From the NCBI GenBank assembly GCA_003156495.1, contig PMHC01000296.1:1-7914 (forward strand): 7,914 nt of DNA, given 5' to 3'. The number at the start of each line of letters is the position of its first letter. The first letter of the stretch is position 1. The notes beneath the pieces are model-generated. The model was not told the DNA's origin. It worked only from the letters and a program-made list of their open reading frames with translations, and searched no databases. Positions 1 through 5,548 of the stretch are shown here, one piece after another. A program made the position numbers and the translations under genes. This DNA is from Acidobacteriaceae bacterium. Lineage in GTDB: Bacteria; Acidobacteriota; Terriglobia; Terriglobales; Acidobacteriaceae.

Positions 1-748
1 TGGCCCGGTCGCGCTCGACGAGGCGGTTGAAGAGCGAGCTCTTGCCGGCGTTGGGGCGACCGACGATGGCGAGGGTGAGGCCGTCGTGCACAATGCGGCC
101 GCGGGCAAATGAGGCTTCGAGCGCGGCCAGCGGCGGGGTGAGCTCGGCGATGCGGCGCGCGATTTCCTGCTGCGGCGTGACGTCCAGATCGTCCTCGGCG
201 AAGTCGATGCCGGCTTCGAGCAGCGCGACGAGCTCGACGAGTGCCTGTTTTACGGGCGCGACGCGGTGGCTGAGCGCACCGCCCATCTGGCTGGCGGCCT
301 GGCGCGCCTGGGTGAGAGTTTGCGCGTCGATGAGGTCGCGGACCGCTTCAGCCTGCGTGAGGTCGAGGCGGCCGGAGAGGAATGCGCGTTGCGTAAATTC
401 GCCGGGCTCGGCGAGGCGCGCGCCCAATGCGAGCGCACGGCGCAACAGCAGCTCCAGCACCACCGGCGAGCCGTGTGCGGCAATTTCCACCAGGTCTTCC
501 GCGGTGTAGGAGTTCGGCGCAGCAAAGAATGTTACCAGAGCTTCGTCGATGCGCGCGGGGTCGTCATCGGCGTCGAGCACATCGGCCAAACGCGCGTGAG
601 CGTGCTCGAGCGGATGACGCAGACGGACCAATTGCACCGCAATCGATGCAGCCTGCGGACCGCTGAGACGGACGATGCCGATGCCACCGCGTCCCGGAGG
701 CGTGGAGATGGCGGCGATGGTGTCGGTAACCGTGGCGGGCGCGGGCAT
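1..748 (-). CDS. mnmE: tRNA uridine-5-carboxymethylaminomethyl modification GTPase MnmE (TrmE), N-terminal part
   Basis: MnmE works with MnmG to install the (carboxymethyl)aminomethyl group on U34 of certain tRNAs in the cytoplasm, using a formyl-tetrahydrofolate-binding N-terminal domain and a GTPase domain. The reading frame starts at the ATG at 748 and stays open for 249 codons to the window edge. Visible family blocks are DTIAAISTPPGRGGIGIVRL (residues 9-28), EFTQRAFLSGRLDLTQAEAV (117-136) and the G1 P-loop GRPNAGKSS (230-238). The family is about 450-460 residues, so the rest of the G domain and the C-terminal Cys motif lie outside the window. A GAGGGG Shine-Dalgarno sequence sits 5 bases before the ATG. 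A TACACT box (765-760, minus) lies very close to the start, so the promoter position is unclear. The gene is divergent from the next one. Identification is firm. Confidence 0.96.
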   Translation of the reverse strand, partial: MPAPATVTDTIAAISTPPGRGGIGIVRLSGPQAASIAVQLVRLRHPLEHAHARLADVLDADDDPARIDEALVTFFAAPNSYTAEDLVEIAAHGSPVVLELLLRRALALGARLAEPGEFTQRAFLSGRLDLTQAEAVRDLIDAQTLTQARQAASQMGGALSHRVAPVKQALVELVALLEAGIDFAEDDLDVTPQQEIARRIAELTPPLAALEASFARGRIVHDGLTLAIVGRPNAGKSSLFNRLVERDRA

Positions 749-886
749 TTCTTCCCCTCAGTGTAGTGCGCGAGGCGGCCAAGCCCTAAAACATGGCTCA
801 CGTCCGGTTGGAAGCGAGGGGTGTCGATTTGGGAAAGTAACCAGGAAATGAGTACTACGTGATCGTGGCGCTGCCGAGGGAGATTG

Positions 887-902
887 CTCTACAGTTAAAG
901 CG
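887..902 (+). promoter_or_regulatory. possible promoter -10 region upstream of the small membrane protein gene
   Basis: The string CTCTACAGTTAAAGCG contains TACAGT (890-895), a fair -10 match that would put transcription start near 902. A nearly identical string occurs in front of mutM at 1357-1371. No good -35 box was found 16-18 bases upstream. With the ATG at 971 the leader would be about 69 bases. Prediction by eye only. Confidence 0.3.
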
Positions 903-970
903 TCGACGTGGCTCTCGGCGGCGTTGATAGCTGCCGCTCCGGGAAGCGCGACCGGCCTGAGGCGAATGCG

Positions 971-1315
971 ATGAAGGCTGCGCGGTTAGCTACGCTCAAA
1001 TTCTTTGCGCTCGTGTTCCTACTGGTTGGTCTGGCGGGGCTGATTGCGTCTGCCACCATCTCCACGCATTATCTAGTCGTGATGCCGCAGAAACCGATTC
1101 CGGAAAAGCTCCAGGTGGTTCCGCGCAGCATTCATGGCGTGACGGTGTACCAGACCACGGAAGAAAACCGCCTGCTCAACACGTGGGAGTTCACCTCGGT
1201 AGGAATTTTCCTCGTTGGCATGACCCTGAGCGTCATTTATCTCGAGAAGTGGGGCAGCATGCAAGTGCCGGCTGGCGAGGAAGAAGAGCGCGAACTCGCG
1301 GAAGATCTGCGGTGA
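971..1315 (+). CDS. small two-helix membrane protein, function unknown
   Basis: I do not recognise a named family. The predicted product is 114 residues. A basic N-terminus (MKAARLATLK) is followed by a hydrophobic segment at about 9-30, a polar loop at about 31-73, a second hydrophobic segment at about 74-91 (FTSVGIFLVGMTLSVIY), and a very acidic tail (GEEEERELAEDLR). By the positive-inside tendency the N-terminus is probably cytoplasmic with the loop outside. I chose the ATG at 971 because GAGG lies 8 bases upstream and the hydrophobic helix follows directly. The frame also opens with a GTG at 908, which would add 21 polar residues. The gene is codirectional with mutM (56-base gap), but a separate promoter-like box precedes mutM. 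The helix pattern and full-length open frame make it likely to be real. Confidence 0.7.
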   Translation: MKAARLATLKFFALVFLLVGLAGLIASATISTHYLVVMPQKPIPEKLQVVPRSIHGVTVYQTTEENRLLNTWEFTSVGIFLVGMTLSVIYLEKWGSMQVPAGEEEERELAEDLR

Positions 1316-1356
1316 GACGCTGAGATCGATGCGCGGCACGCAGCGCGCAGCGCACC

Positions 1357-1371
1357 CTCTACAATAAAGCG
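1357..1371 (+). promoter_or_regulatory. candidate leaderless promoter of mutM
   Basis: TACAAT at 1360-1365 matches the -10 consensus at 5 of 6 positions. With the usual spacing, transcription would start at about 1372, which is the A of the mutM ATG. No Shine-Dalgarno sequence is visible between the box and the ATG, so a leaderless transcript is the simplest reading. No convincing -35 element is seen. Confidence 0.4.
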
Positions 1372-1575
1372 ATGCCTGAGCTACCTGAGGTGGAAACTGT
1401 CGCTCGCGGAGTGGACCGACGCGTGCGCGGCGATCGCATTGTGCAGGTGTGGTTTGGCAAGCACCCGCAAACCTTCAAAACTCCGCCATCACGGCAGGCG
1501 AAAGGCCTTGCGGGGCGGACGATTCTGGCCGTGCATCGTACGGGAAAGCACATCGTTTTTGAGTTGGGTGCGGAG

Positions 1576-1759
1576 GCAAGCGCGGTCCGGCAACAGAATG
1601 CCGGCATCCCATTCCTGCCCTTGCCCGCTCAGCCACCCCACGGACGAAGACCTAACCTCACCCCAGCGAGCAAGAAATCGCTCGCCGGGGACCCCGGTGT
1701 CCGTGGGGGCCCCGGCATACGCGGAAACAATGGGGCAACCGGCGACGCCACCGATAGGC
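1576..1759. other. GC-rich noncoding junction replacing the mutM body
   Basis: This stretch lies between the end of MutM homology and the stop codon of the convergent membrane-protein gene. Neither strand gives a recognisable protein, and the frames crossing it have low-complexity Pro/Gly/Arg content. It carries three inverted repeats: CCGGCA/TGCCGG (1587-1592 with 1599-1604), GCGAGC/GCTCGC (1666-1671 with 1680-1685) and a 12-bp-arm hairpin at 1684-1716. Dense short palindromes are typical of dispersed intergenic repeats. Whether it is multi-copy cannot be seen from one window. Confidence 0.55.
1684..1716. repeat. very stable GC-rich hairpin (REP-like)
   Basis: Left arm GCCGGGGACCCC (1684-1695) and right arm GGGGGCCCCGGC (1705-1716) pair at 11 of 12 positions, with one A/G mismatch around a 9-base loop (1696-1704). 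The left arm also holds the odd palindrome CCGGGGACCCCGG (1685-1697), so alternative foldings exist. No T-run follows on either side, so a classical intrinsic terminator is unlikely, though the stem lies between convergent genes and could still block transcripts or protect 3' ends. Confidence 0.6.
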
Positions 1760-2074
1760 CTACCGTCCACTGTGGAAACGGCCGAAGGCGCGGGCACACA
1801 TGAGAGACATGAAAAGAATTCCCGCGCCCACTATAGCTACATGCCAGAAATTGTGAATGCTGAATGTGCCGATGTGAACGATGAGCAAATAGGCTATTGC
1901 GAGATTGAACAATCCCCACAAAACATTCACGGTCGGCGAGGACAGCCCTTTTCCCGGAGGTTTCGCGAAAGGGCTCTGGAAAGAGCGCCCTGAGATCCCG
2001 TTCATCAGATGGGGCAGGGAATTGGCCAGAAATGCTCCGCCGAAGAAATAGGACAGATAGTCGTACCAATGCAT
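1760..2074 (-). CDS. small conserved membrane protein, function unknown
   Basis: The predicted product is 104 residues, starting MHWYDYLSYFFGGAFLANSL. It shows an N-terminal hydrophobic stretch (about 4-20) followed by a polar block with HLMNG, FQSPFAKPPGKG and SSPTVNVLWG. Two further hydrophobic segments follow (about 51-66 and 78-94), with a short basic tail ending FGRFHSGR. The FQSPFAKPPG-STVNVLWG block resembles a conserved hypothetical family of soil bacteria that I recall but cannot name or assign a function. I chose the ATG at 2074 because GGAG lies 5 bases upstream; a TTG at 2089 would add five residues. The gene lies 51 bases after the purine permease stop on the same strand and could be cotranscribed with it. 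Its 3' end overlaps the mutM remnant antisense. Confidence 0.8.
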   Translation of the reverse strand: MHWYDYLSYFFGGAFLANSLPHLMNGISGRSFQSPFAKPPGKGLSSPTVNVLWGLFNLAIAYLLIVHIGTFSIHNFWHVAIVGAGILFMSLMCARAFGRFHSGR

Positions 2075-2125
2075 CGTGGCTCCGTTCAACGAGCAACATG
2101 GTAGCAGACGCTAATTCGCGCCCAG

Positions 2126-3433
2126 CTAATTTGCTCCCAGGTAGATAAACCGCGCCAGAAATAACGCGGCCATCAGGTAGAGCAGCCAGTCCTGGCGGCG
2201 AACCCGGCGAGCGAACAGGTGCAGCGCCGCCCAGGCGATGATGCCGAAGCCCAGCCCGTTGGCGATCGAATAGGTGAACGGGATCAGCACCAGAGTGAGA
2301 AAGGCTGGAACGGCGACCAGCGTATCGCTCCACTGAATTTCGGCGATAGTGGTCAGCATCATCGAACCAACCAGAATCAGCGCCGGCGCGGTGGCCGCCG
2401 CCGGCACAATGGCGGCAAAGGGCGCGACGGCGATGGCGCCCAAAAACAGTAGTCCGGTTACGATGGCGGTGACGCCGGAGCGTCCGCCGGCGGCGACGCC
2501 CGCGGTGGACTCAACGTAGCTGGTAACGGTCGAAGTGCCGGCGAGCGAGCCGAAGACCGTGGCCGTGGCGTCGGCAAAAAGGATGCGATTCAGCCGCGGA
2601 ATCGAGTGGTCGGCTTCGACCAGCCCGGCGCGTTTGGCGACGGCGACCAGCGTGCCGAGGTTGTCAAAAAGATCGACGAAGAAGAAGACGAAGACGATTT
2701 CCAGCAAGCCTTTGCCGACTGCGCCGGGGATGTCGAGCTTGAAGGCGGTCTGGGTCAGGGCCGAGATGCCGCCCGATGACGGCGTCCAGTGAGCCAGCCC
2801 CAGCGCCCAGGCCGCGCCGGTGACAGCAAGCACGCCGATGAGAATCGCGCCTTTGACGTGCTTGATCTCCAGCGCCGCCATAAGAATCAGTCCGGCCAGA
2901 GCCAGAGCGGTAGTGGGGTTGCAAAGATTGCCGAGACCGACCAGGGTGTTGGGGTCGCGCACAACCAGCCCCGCGCTCTTGAAGCCGACGAAGGCGATAA
3001 ACAGGCCGATGCCGCCGGCAACGGCGGCGAAAAGCTGGTGGGGAATGGCGCGCAAAATCATCTGGCGGATGCCGACAGCGGTAATGGCCAAAAAGAGCAC
3101 GCCGGAGAGAAAAACCGCGCCGAGAGCTGTTTGCCAGGGAATATGCATTTTAAGGCAGACGGTGTAGGTGAAATAGGCGTTCAGCCCCATTCCCGGAGCC
3201 AGAGCGAGCGGATAGCGGGCGATAACGCCCATGAGGATGGAGCCGAAGGCGGCCGCCAGGCAAGTGGCCGCGGTAGCCGCGGGCCGAGGCACTCCGGCAT
3301 CGGCCAAAATAGCCGGGTTGACCAGCACAATGTAGGCCATGGTCAGGAAGGTGGTAACGCCGGCCAAAATCTCGGTGCGCCAGTTGGTTCCGAGACGGGC
3401 AAATTCAAAGTAGGATTCCAGTTGTTTGCGCAT
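2126..3433 (-). CDS. NCS2-family (AzgA-type, COG2252) purine permease
   Basis: This predicted inner-membrane transporter imports a purine base (adenine, guanine or hypoxanthine), probably with protons. Its 435 residues are usual for the family and are hydrophobic throughout, consistent with about 12-14 membrane segments. Signature blocks are APGMGLNAYFTYTV (79-92), the acidic transport motif FVDLFDNLGTLVAVA (252-266, with Asp254 and Asp257) and the run from GTSTVTSYVES to AAGGRSG (299-320). These are characteristic of AzgA/PbuG/GhxP-like members rather than the UraA/XanQ branch. The exact base transported cannot be read from sequence. The ATG at 3433 directly begins the conserved N-terminus; its Shine-Dalgarno sequence is weak (GGAA about 9 bases upstream). 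The ATPase gene ends 42 bases upstream on the same strand, so cotranscription is likely. Confidence 0.94.
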   Translation of the reverse strand: MRKQLESYFEFARLGTNWRTEILAGVTTFLTMAYIVLVNPAILADAGVPRPAATAATCLAAAFGSILMGVIARYPLALAPGMGLNAYFTYTVCLKMHIPWQTALGAVFLSGVLFLAITAVGIRQMILRAIPHQLFAAVAGGIGLFIAFVGFKSAGLVVRDPNTLVGLGNLCNPTTALALAGLILMAALEIKHVKGAILIGVLAVTGAAWALGLAHWTPSSGGISALTQTAFKLDIPGAVGKGLLEIVFVFFFVDLFDNLGTLVAVAKRAGLVEADHSIPRLNRILFADATATVFGSLAGTSTVTSYVESTAGVAAGGRSGVTAIVTGLLFLGAIAVAPFAAIVPAAATAPALILVGSMMLTTIAEIQWSDTLVAVPAFLTLVLIPFTYSIANGLGFGIIAWAALHLFARRVRRQDWLLYLMAALFLARFIYLGAN

Positions 3434-3475
3434 AGGATAGGTTTCCGTTAGAAGAACACACCGAAAGGCGCCAGC

Positions 3476-4684
3476 TCAAGGTTGATCGGGAGCCGATGCG
3501 GGCTCGTCGCTGTAAACGTGCAAAAGAAACTCGCCGTAGAAAGGAGCGGTAAAGGCGGTTTCGCCATAAGCGGGGCTATAGATGAGCCCCTTGCGGATGA
3601 GCGAATCGCGGACCGGGGCGATGGACTGGATTTTTACGCCGAGCCGTTCGGCGACCTCGCCCGAGCGCAGCGGCGGCTGGCCGAGAGAGGCCATGGCGCG
3701 CAGGTAGTCCTTTTCGCGGGGGCGAAGGCGGTCGAAGCGCAGGCGGAAGAAGCTGTGGTCGAGGCGCTCGACGACGCGGGGGGCGGCCGACTCGATGTCG
3801 CCAAATTCGATGACCGGGCCGGCGGCCTGGTTCCAGGCCTCATAACCCCACTGTTGAAGGAAATAAGGGTAGCCGGAGGAGAGTTCGACGGCCCGGGTCA
3901 GGGCCTCGGGCGAAAAGGTAGCGCCCAGGCCGCGTGCGGGAATCTGCAGCGCCTCGGCGGCGTCGGCCGACGAAAGCGCGTCAAGTTCGGGAAAATCTAC
4001 GAGCCGCTCGGCGCCTGCACCGCTGCGGCCAGCCCAACCGAGCGCCTGCGGCAGGCTGGCGCCAATCAGGATGAGCGGCTGCCGGCGCTCGTGTATACGG
4101 TGGAAGGCGGCCAGCAGCGCGCTGGCTTCTTTTTCGCGCAGCAGTTGCATCTCGTCCAGGCAGAAAACAATGGCGCTTTGCCGCTCGACGGCGGCCGCGG
4201 CTACGGCATCGAGCAGCGAGAAAAGATCGGCGGCCAGATCGCCGCTATCGGCCGCGCCGGCCTCGGGATCGACGGCCAGTTCCTGATCGAAGCCGCCCAG
4301 GCCGGGCTGTAGCTTGAAGCTGCCGGCAAAGCTGCGCAGCACGCGTAGTGCCCGGCGAGTCTGGTTGCCTGAGGGCGCCTCCAGGCCAAGCCGGTAGAGA
4401 ATCTGCCGGAGCGCGGGAGCGAGCAGTTCGGCCAGGGAGCGCTCCTCGCCAGCTTCGAGAACGACCGTCAGCGCGCCGTCCTGGCGTGCAAGAGCCTCAA
4501 TGCGGTTGAGCATCACGGTCTTTCCCGTGCCGCGCAAACCGACCAGAACCATGCTGCGTGTGTGCAGGCCGCGGCGCATACGGTCCAGCGCCAGACCGGC
4601 CTCCTGCAACAGAGCGGAGCGGCCGGCCAGCTTTGGGGGCGGAGAACCGGCTCCAGGCGAGAAAGGATTGATGCGAGGGTCCAT
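3476..4684 (-). CDS. AAA-type ATPase with C-terminal winged-helix domain
   Basis: This 402-residue predicted cytoplasmic P-loop ATPase resembles the AAA_16/Orc1-Cdc6-like group. Residues 1-25 hold the lead-in INPFSPGAGSPPPKLAGR common in this group. Walker A is GLRGTGKT (49-56), Walker B is IVFCLDE (172-178), LILIGAS (204-210) fits a sensor-1 strand, and GYPYFLQ (271-277) fits the sensor-2/lid region. Residues about 320-392 look like a winged helix (LRPREKDYLRAMASLG, then EVAERLGVKIQSIAPVRDSL and a beta wing), suggesting DNA or protein binding. Such proteins are usually annotated only as ATP-binding protein; the role is unknown, and regulator, STAND-like or replication-related functions are possible. 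No clear Shine-Dalgarno sequence precedes the ATG at 4684, but GxGKT spacing from the N-terminus fits this start. It lies upstream of the purine permease gene, which may hint at a functional link. Confidence 0.88.
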   Translation of the reverse strand: MDPRINPFSPGAGSPPPKLAGRSALLQEAGLALDRMRRGLHTRSMVLVGLRGTGKTVMLNRIEALARQDGALTVVLEAGEERSLAELLAPALRQILYRLGLEAPSGNQTRRALRVLRSFAGSFKLQPGLGGFDQELAVDPEAGAADSGDLAADLFSLLDAVAAAAVERQSAIVFCLDEMQLLREKEASALLAAFHRIHERRQPLILIGASLPQALGWAGRSGAGAERLVDFPELDALSSADAAEALQIPARGLGATFSPEALTRAVELSSGYPYFLQQWGYEAWNQAAGPVIEFGDIESAAPRVVERLDHSFFRLRFDRLRPREKDYLRAMASLGQPPLRSGEVAERLGVKIQSIAPVRDSLIRKGLIYSPAYGETAFTAPFYGEFLLHVYSDEPASAPDQP

Positions 4685-4825
4685 AGGCGGAGTTTAGCAG
4701 AGTATTTGACGATGCTGGTATACAAATGTAGCGCTTTGATAAAGAAGGCATTCGAGTCGAAAGAAAGGCCCATTAGCCCTGGTCGGAGCATTTTATTGAG
4801 ATTTCTCTGGGGAAGATAGGTGGAA

Positions 4826-4843
4826 AATTTAGTTTACTAAATT
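4826..4843. promoter_or_regulatory. operator-like perfect inverted repeat
   Basis: AATTTAGTTTACTAAATT consists of two 8-base arms that are exact reverse complements around a TT spacer. It overlaps the predicted start site of the ATPase operon, where a repressor site would be expected. Its core contains the 8-mer TAGTAAAC (minus strand), also found in the BlaI promoter region. The binding protein is unknown. Confidence 0.4.
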
Positions 4844-4871
4844 ATTTGCACAAACTAGCATATGCTGACAA
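4841..4871 (-). promoter_or_regulatory. candidate promoter for the ATPase-permease operon
   Basis: Read on the minus strand, TTGTCA (4871-4866) and AATAAT (4846-4841) each match the -35 and -10 consensus at 5 of 6 positions, with a long spacer of 19 bases. Transcription would start near 4834, within the palindrome at 4826-4843, leaving a leader of about 150 bases before the ATPase ATG. In AT-rich DNA such matches arise by chance, so this is tentative. Confidence 0.3.
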
Positions 4872-5035
4872 TAAGCGATTTACATCATAAAAGCAGGCGA
4901 TATTTTATATTTGATTTCCGTATATCTTAGTAAACGCATCATAACCTCGCGGCGGAATGGCGCTGCTGACGTACAGCTTGTGGCGGTTTTTTCGCGCGCT
5001 ACCGCTTCTCTCCTGTGGGCGTAAAACACCAAAGT

Positions 5036-5065
5036 GGCGTCGGGCCTTTGCCTGCCCGTAACGCC
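5036..5065. other. stem-loop in the blaI upstream region
   Basis: GGCGTCGGGC (5036-5045) pairs with GCCCG (5054-5058) plus ACGCC (5061-5065), giving ten G-C-rich pairs with a TA bulge and an 8-base loop. No T-run follows on either strand. It lies 47 bases upstream of the -35 box of the blaI operon, so it is not in the leader. Role unknown. Confidence 0.4.
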
Positions 5066-5111
5066 GAATTGCTCCGTAGCAAGCCGGCTCAATTCCGAGC
5101 GCATTACGCGC

Positions 5112-5149
5112 TTGACTAAAAACTACACATGTAGTAAACATAACTACAC
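5112..5149 (+). promoter_or_regulatory. promoter and BlaI-type operator of the repressor-M56 operon
   Basis: TTGACT (5112-5117) is a 5/6 match to the -35 consensus. A weaker -10 candidate TAAACA (5135-5140) follows at 17 bases. Between them lies the inverted repeat ACTACA-CA-TGTAGT (5122-5135), and a further half-site ACTACA at 5143-5148. The TACA...TGTA core is the hallmark of BlaI/MecI operators. Placement between the promoter boxes fits autorepression, as in the bla and mec systems. The strong Shine-Dalgarno sequence AGGAGGT (5154-5160) follows. Confidence 0.72.
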
Positions 5150-5164
5150 GCATAGGAGGTAGCC

Positions 5165-5548
5165 GTGGCTGCGCCCAAATTGTCAAAGTTGGAATACCAG
5201 ATCATCGAGGTGCTGTGGGCTCGGGGAGAGTGCTCGATTCGCGAGGTGCTGGAGTCGTTGCAGGCCCGGCGCAGGCCCGCCTACACCACCATTCAGACCA
5301 CCATGTATCGAATGGAAGAAAAGGGCGTGGTGCGCCGCGTCAAGAAAATCGGGAATTTTCACCTTTTCGCGGCCTGCATTTCGCGCGATGCCGCGCAGCG
5401 CCGGCTCGTCGACGATTTGCTGGCTGTCTTTGGCGGCCACGCGCAACCACTGATGGCGCAATTGATCGAAACCGGCAAGTTATCCCTTGAAGACGTAAAG
5501 GAAGCCGAGCAAATGCTGCGGGAACTCGCGGAAAAGGAGAAGGCATGA
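5165..5548 (+). CDS. BlaI/MecI-family transcriptional repressor
   Basis: This 127-residue predicted dimeric winged-helix repressor should shut off its own operon until a partner membrane protease is activated. The start is KLSKLEYQIIEVLWARGECS (5-24), then the helix-turn-helix with recognition segment AYTTIQTTMYRMEEKGVVRR (39-58), a wing (KKIGNFHLF), and the C-terminal dimerisation helices from about 74 on. The GTG at 5165 is chosen because AGGAGGT lies 4 bases upstream. Its stop overlaps the M56 gene start (ATGA), indicating translational coupling. In staphylococcal MecI and BlaI, cleavage occurs at Asn101-Phe102; by my alignment the matching pair here is Gln99-Leu100, so derepression may occur at another site or by another route. 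Regulation of unlinked genes is also possible. Confidence 0.94.
   Translation: MAAPKLSKLEYQIIEVLWARGECSIREVLESLQARRRPAYTTIQTTMYRMEEKGVVRRVKKIGNFHLFAACISRDAAQRRLVDDLLAVFGGHAQPLMAQLIETGKLSLEDVKEAEQMLRELAEKEKA

Larger units (their letters stand above)
1372..1803 (+). pseudogene. mutM: truncated formamidopyrimidine-DNA glycosylase (mutM/fpg) fragment
   Basis: MutM excises oxidised purines such as 8-oxoguanine and nicks the resulting abasic site. The first 68 residues match the family: the catalytic N-terminus MPELPEVETVARGV (Pro2 and Glu3 are the active-site residues after Met removal) and the beta-strand segment HRTGKHIVFELGAE with the conserved lysine Lys59. From about nucleotide 1576 the match ends. 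The remaining codons to the TGA at 1801-1803 give a Pro/Gly/Arg-rich tail with no MutM character. The expected HLGMTGRL strand, the H2TH domain and the C-terminal zinc finger are missing (family about 270 residues). The last 44 bases overlap, antisense, the end of the small membrane protein gene at 1760-2074. The protein cannot be an active glycosylase as it stands. The cause could be a deletion/insertion or an assembly join at a repeat. Confidence 0.88.
4685..5164. other. 480-base divergent intergenic region with an AT-rich core
   Basis: This gap separates the divergent ATPase and BlaI-type genes. GC is 32% over 4801-4920, far below the neighbouring genes, and rises again after about 4950. 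It holds an 18-base palindrome (4826-4843), the perfect palindrome AGCATATGCT (4857-4866), three copies of the 8-mer TAGTAAAC (4832-4839 minus; 4928-4935 and 5132-5139 plus), a stem-loop (5036-5065) and the promoter/operator of the downstream operon. Short open frames here look like chance: no family resemblance, no good start sites. Confidence 0.65.

Noticed and set aside
27..801. Several long open frames on both strands across the left end (for example 266-766 plus, 250-525 minus)
   Set aside because: They are shadows of mnmE, whose own frame from 748 down to the edge carries the family motifs including GRPNAGKSS.
1439..1993. 184-codon plus-strand frame across the mutM break
   Set aside because: It is out of frame with the MutM start and antisense to the conserved membrane protein; composition is low-complexity and no family is recognisable.
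2789..3451. 220-codon plus-strand frame
   Set aside because: Antisense shadow of the purine permease; rich in Gly/Gln/Asp as expected from the reverse of a GC-rich membrane-protein gene.
3482..4312. 276-codon plus-strand frame
   Set aside because: Antisense to the ATPase, which has clear Walker motifs; the antisense frame shows none.
4951..4992. Six-T run (4987-4992) after GC-rich sequence, considered as an intrinsic terminator
   Set aside because: No stable stem lies directly before the T-run; only a 4-bp GCTG/CAGC hairpin farther upstream, and no plus-strand gene ends here.
4880..5186. Minus-strand frames of 74 and 93 codons upstream of the repressor gene
   Set aside because: They run through the AT-rich intergenic region and the promoter/operator, lack convincing ribosome sites and show no family features.
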